Shown here: positions 21,734 through 23,573 of the stretch, in pieces
Numbering within the stretch: the first letter of the stretch is position 1
Layout of the letters: each line of letters opens with the position of its first letter
Assembly: GCA_013374505.1 (NCBI GenBank)
Contig: QENJ01000043.1
Coordinates: 1-23,573, forward strand
Origin: Candidatus Methanophagaceae archaeon
GTDB taxonomy: Archaea > Halobacteriota > Syntropharchaeia > Alkanophagales > Methanospirareceae
Reading direction: 5' to 3'
DNA length: 23,573 nt
Made by a program: the position numbers and the translations under genes
Notes under the pieces: model-generated
The model's input: only the letters and a program-made list of their open reading frames with translations
Told to the model about the DNA's origin: nothing
Databases searched by the model: none

Positions 21734-22966
21734 CTAACCCTCCACAGCTAAAGTCATCAGAGACTTCTTAAACGCACTCAAACCCGAACTGCGCAGGAAA
21801 TAACAGGACTTGTTCCGCAGTTTGCATGCCTCTTTAACCATCCGGCAGGCGTTATGGCTGTTTATGTCCACAGGACAAAATATCACATCATTTCTTTCCA
21901 CAATGCCTTCTATCTCCCGTTTTCCCCTCTCACAGTGCCCGCCGTGGTAACAGAAAGGGCAACCAAAAGATTGTGCCAGATCCTTGTAGCTCGACTCAAG
22001 TGACTCCACCCCGCCAACATAAGCCACACTCACGTCATTAAGCTGAGTCTCCACTTCTAAGGGATTACAATTACGACCAGAACACGCGAGCTGTGCCTCC
22101 ATCCCGGTATTTGCCCGGCCACTCAGCATGTAATCGGATTCTGATACGTATAGCTTCATCAATTCTGCGTTTTCCTTGTTCAACCTCTTTATTTCTTCTC
22201 TAAAGAACTCTATTTCTGTTTTCATAGCGTTAAGATCTTCAAACGTTGTTTCGCCACCCAGCCCCTCTACCCTTCTTACTAACTGGTCATTCAATCGCTT
22301 TTGGTCGTCCAAATCATGAACCAGCCCGATTTTATCGCTTTTTATTGTCTCACGCTCTGAAATCAGCTCTTCCTTTTTCTGTTCCAACCGCTCACATCTG
22401 CGTTGCAACTTCACATTCGAGTCCCGAGCATCATTTAAAACCTTAATTATATCCTCTGCTTTGTCAATAGATTCAGGTAAGTTCTGGATAAGCTCATCGT
22501 GAAACCGCAGCGCTTGATATTCCCGCAACTGAAGAGTCATGGAAATTGTTGTCTCAAGTTCTCCGCTTTCGTTAAAGTTCCCGTCTTTATCGCGATTCGT
22601 ATCGCCATTTCGTGCTCCAAACCAGATAATAGCCGCGATCGGGATGCCTTTAAAGGCTGTTCTGTTCTCACCTGCTAAAAACGCATATAGCTTTTGCAAG
22701 TCTAAAGTCGCTAAATCTTTTTTATGTGGTGCGAACTGCTTCTCCAGTATTTTTTCTACCCGTTTCGCGTGCGAACTCTGCGTTCTGCATATCTGCGCCA
22801 GTTGCTGATACATTTCAGGCAATGCAGAACCTTGAGGGGTATAGTTCAGTTTCAATTCCTTAAATAATCTCTTAAGCCCACTCTCATCGAAACACAACCC
22901 AAGGATTCGATTGATTGTATATGACTTGAATTCCCATATCCGCCTCTTCCCATTTCCGTTTTCCAT
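21734..22966 (-). CDS. Coiled-coil protein with C-terminal DUF2325 domain
   Basis: 410 aa, cytoplasmic (no signal or membrane helix). N-terminal helical region 1-150 of unknown type, a long coiled coil about 165-272 (KLQRRCERLEQKKEELISERE, EIEFFREEIKRLNKENAELM), a short Cys-bearing linker (CSGRNC, 295-300), and a DUF2325-type domain 312-410. The last has the family features VAYVGGVESLESSYKDL, CPFCYHGGHCERG (336-348), NDVIFCPVDINSHNACRMVKEACK and a final FLRSSGLSAF. The cluster Cys336/Cys339/His341/His344/Cys345 could bind a metal. Ribosome site AGGAGGT about 12 nt before the ATG. Preceded by the 55-aa ORF (34-nt gap) and followed by the Cys-rich 38-aa protein. Function of DUF2325 is unknown; DNA- or partner-binding via the coiled coil is only a guess. 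Confidence 0.8.
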   Translation of the reverse strand: MENGNGKRRIWEFKSYTINRILGLCFDESGLKRLFKELKLNYTPQGSALPEMYQQLAQICRTQSSHAKRVEKILEKQFAPHKKDLATLDLQKLYAFLAGENRTAFKGIPIAAIIWFGARNGDTNRDKDGNFNESGELETTISMTLQLREYQALRFHDELIQNLPESIDKAEDIIKVLNDARDSNVKLQRRCERLEQKKEELISERETIKSDKIGLVHDLDDQKRLNDQLVRRVEGLGGETTFEDLNAMKTEIEFFREEIKRLNKENAELMKLYVSESDYMLSGRANTGMEAQLACSGRNCNPLEVETQLNDVSVAYVGGVESLESSYKDLAQSFGCPFCYHGGHCERGKREIEGIVERNDVIFCPVDINSHNACRMVKEACKLRNKSCYFLRSSGLSAFKKSLMTLAVEG

Positions 22967-23000
22967 TACTATTCTTTACCTCCTACAATCCGTTTCAGGA

Positions 23001-23168
23001 TTATGACGCCTGATAGAGGGTATAGCCGTCAATAAACCACGAGCCCAACTCACGTTTTATCGCTTCAATCCGTTCGTCCCTTCCACCTTCTTCCGCTTCT
23101 GTAATTGATATATCTTGAAGTAGCCTCGCAAGCTCCTTCATCACCCTCGTTATCCCCATTTCGTCCAT
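23001..23168 (-). CDS. 55-aa acidic ORF upstream of the DUF2325 gene
   Basis: ATG 23168 to TAA 23001-23003. The protein reads as helix-turn-helix-like segments: MDEMGITRVMKELARLLQ, an acidic loop (EAEEGGRDE) and a second helix IEAIKRELGSWFI ending DGYTLYQAS. GGAG lies about 9 nt upstream of the ATG. The TTAGG operator element with a TATA-like CTATTTATG lies about 65-75 nt upstream, consistent with this being the first gene of the unit that continues into DUF2325. No family recognised; small size means confidence is limited. Confidence 0.55.
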   Translation of the reverse strand: MDEMGITRVMKELARLLQDISITEAEEGGRDERIEAIKRELGSWFIDGYTLYQAS

Positions 23169-23227
23169 TTATATTTTCTCCATACATTCGATTTAGGTTG
23201 CCCTAAATGTAATAGGATATATGGGCG

Positions 23228-23292
23228 TTAGGTACATAAATAGTGTGCCCTAAAAAAGTTTGGGTATGCCCTAAAAACCTAAAAAAGTTTGG
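23228..23292 (-). promoter_or_regulatory. TTAGG operator element with TATA-like box, copy E
   Basis: The most diverged copy: TTAGG at 23228-23232, TATA-like CTATTTATG (23235-23243, minus), then CCTAAAAAAGTTTGG at 23249-23263 and again at 23278-23292, with starts 29 bp apart. The spacing is kept although the TTAGG halves have become TTTGG. The outer site overlaps the last codons and stop of the right-edge gene, whose C-terminal KPKLF is encoded by it. Confidence 0.5.
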
Positions 23293-23573
23293 GTTTTGTT
23301 GAAGAACCGATATTCTTTCCCTTCTTTTCTTCGCAGGGATGTTTTCCAGTCTTACAGTAGATCTCAAAATGCTCGAGCCATTGCGGATAATCAGGCGCGG
23401 ATTTCACAAAGTTCACAAAACTCTTCAGTTGCACTATGGTTTTCGACTCCAATTCATGCTCGATTATGCACGCATCTTTATTCGCTATTGCTTCCGGTAC
23501 TTTTATTATTATCAGGAACGCTTTTATCGTGTCATGTCTGTCTTTCACAACTGTTGCTACATCTTTACCTACC
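23279..23573 (-). CDS. Unknown protein, N-terminus cut by window edge
   Basis: The frame is open to the right edge (upstream codons read VGKDVATVVKDRH), so this is the C-terminal part of a longer gene; the GTG at 23548 could be a start but has no clear ribosome site. The visible 98 residues hold a helix (RHDTIKAFLIIIKVPEAIANKDACIIEHELESKTIVQLKSFVNFVKS) and a Trp/Tyr-containing stretch (APDYPQWLEHFEIYCKTGKHP), ending in a basic tail. The last residues are encoded by operator copy E. No family recognised. Confidence 0.5.
   Translation of the reverse strand, partial: VGKDVATVVKDRHDTIKAFLIIIKVPEAIANKDACIIEHELESKTIVQLKSFVNFVKSAPDYPQWLEHFEIYCKTGKHPCEEKKGKNIGSSTKPKLF

Overview
The window looks archaeal. 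The best fit is a Methanomicrobia/Halobacteriota-type euryarchaeon, such as a methanogen or an anaerobic methane oxidiser of the ANME-1 kind, but no rRNA or marker gene is present to confirm this. The evidence is: AT-rich TATA boxes about 25-27 nt before leaderless or short-leader starts; strong GGAGGTG-type ribosome sites; a PGF-CTERM (archaeosortase) tail; CARDB, PKD and NosD-like beta-helix surface proteins; and DUF2149/DUF2162 proteins, which I know mainly from methanogens and their relatives. Every gene I support lies on the minus strand, so the biological reading order runs from high to low coordinates.

Right to left. (a) 23573-21591: the 3' end of an unknown gene, a 55-aa ORF, a coiled-coil/DUF2325 protein and a 38-aa cysteine-rich, metallothionein-like protein. 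(b) 21451-12781: a tight three-gene operon of very large secreted beta-helix proteins. The first carries a VKOR-type thioredoxin domain and a PGF-CTERM tail. The second carries three PKD domains. The third (1594 aa) has three beta-helix modules, four CARDB-like domains and a C-terminal membrane anchor. (c) 12575-7743: ExbB/TolQ-like channel, DUF2149 protein, two SAM methyltransferases (the second membrane-anchored) and a two-module beta-helix protein. (d) 7515-4909: TPR-DUF2162 membrane protein, a second ExbB-like channel, a GxxExxY-protein cassette and a second DUF2149 protein. (e) 4879-3267: two 436-bp direct repeats, each with a 33-aa ORF, bracketing a RelE-type toxin-antitoxin operon. (f) 3171-1: two tandem paralogous beta-helix proteins with similar, structured 5' leaders; the last runs off the left edge.

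How it may work together (inference): the paired ExbB-like and DUF2149 proteins look like proton-driven stators. DUF2149 carries an Asp at the start of its transmembrane helix in the same context as the essential Asp of ExbD. They are interleaved with secreted, disulfide-rich beta-helix proteins, a surface thiol oxidoreductase, a DUF2162 transporter-like protein and two methyltransferases. The cluster therefore reads as an energised cell-envelope apparatus of unknown substrate.

Two regulatory layers stand out. A palindromic CCTAA-N5-TTAGG element with sites about 30 bp apart occurs in five promoter regions. Several families of short dispersed repeats, including a mobile GxxExxY cassette with AACCAC inverted ends, fill the spacers.
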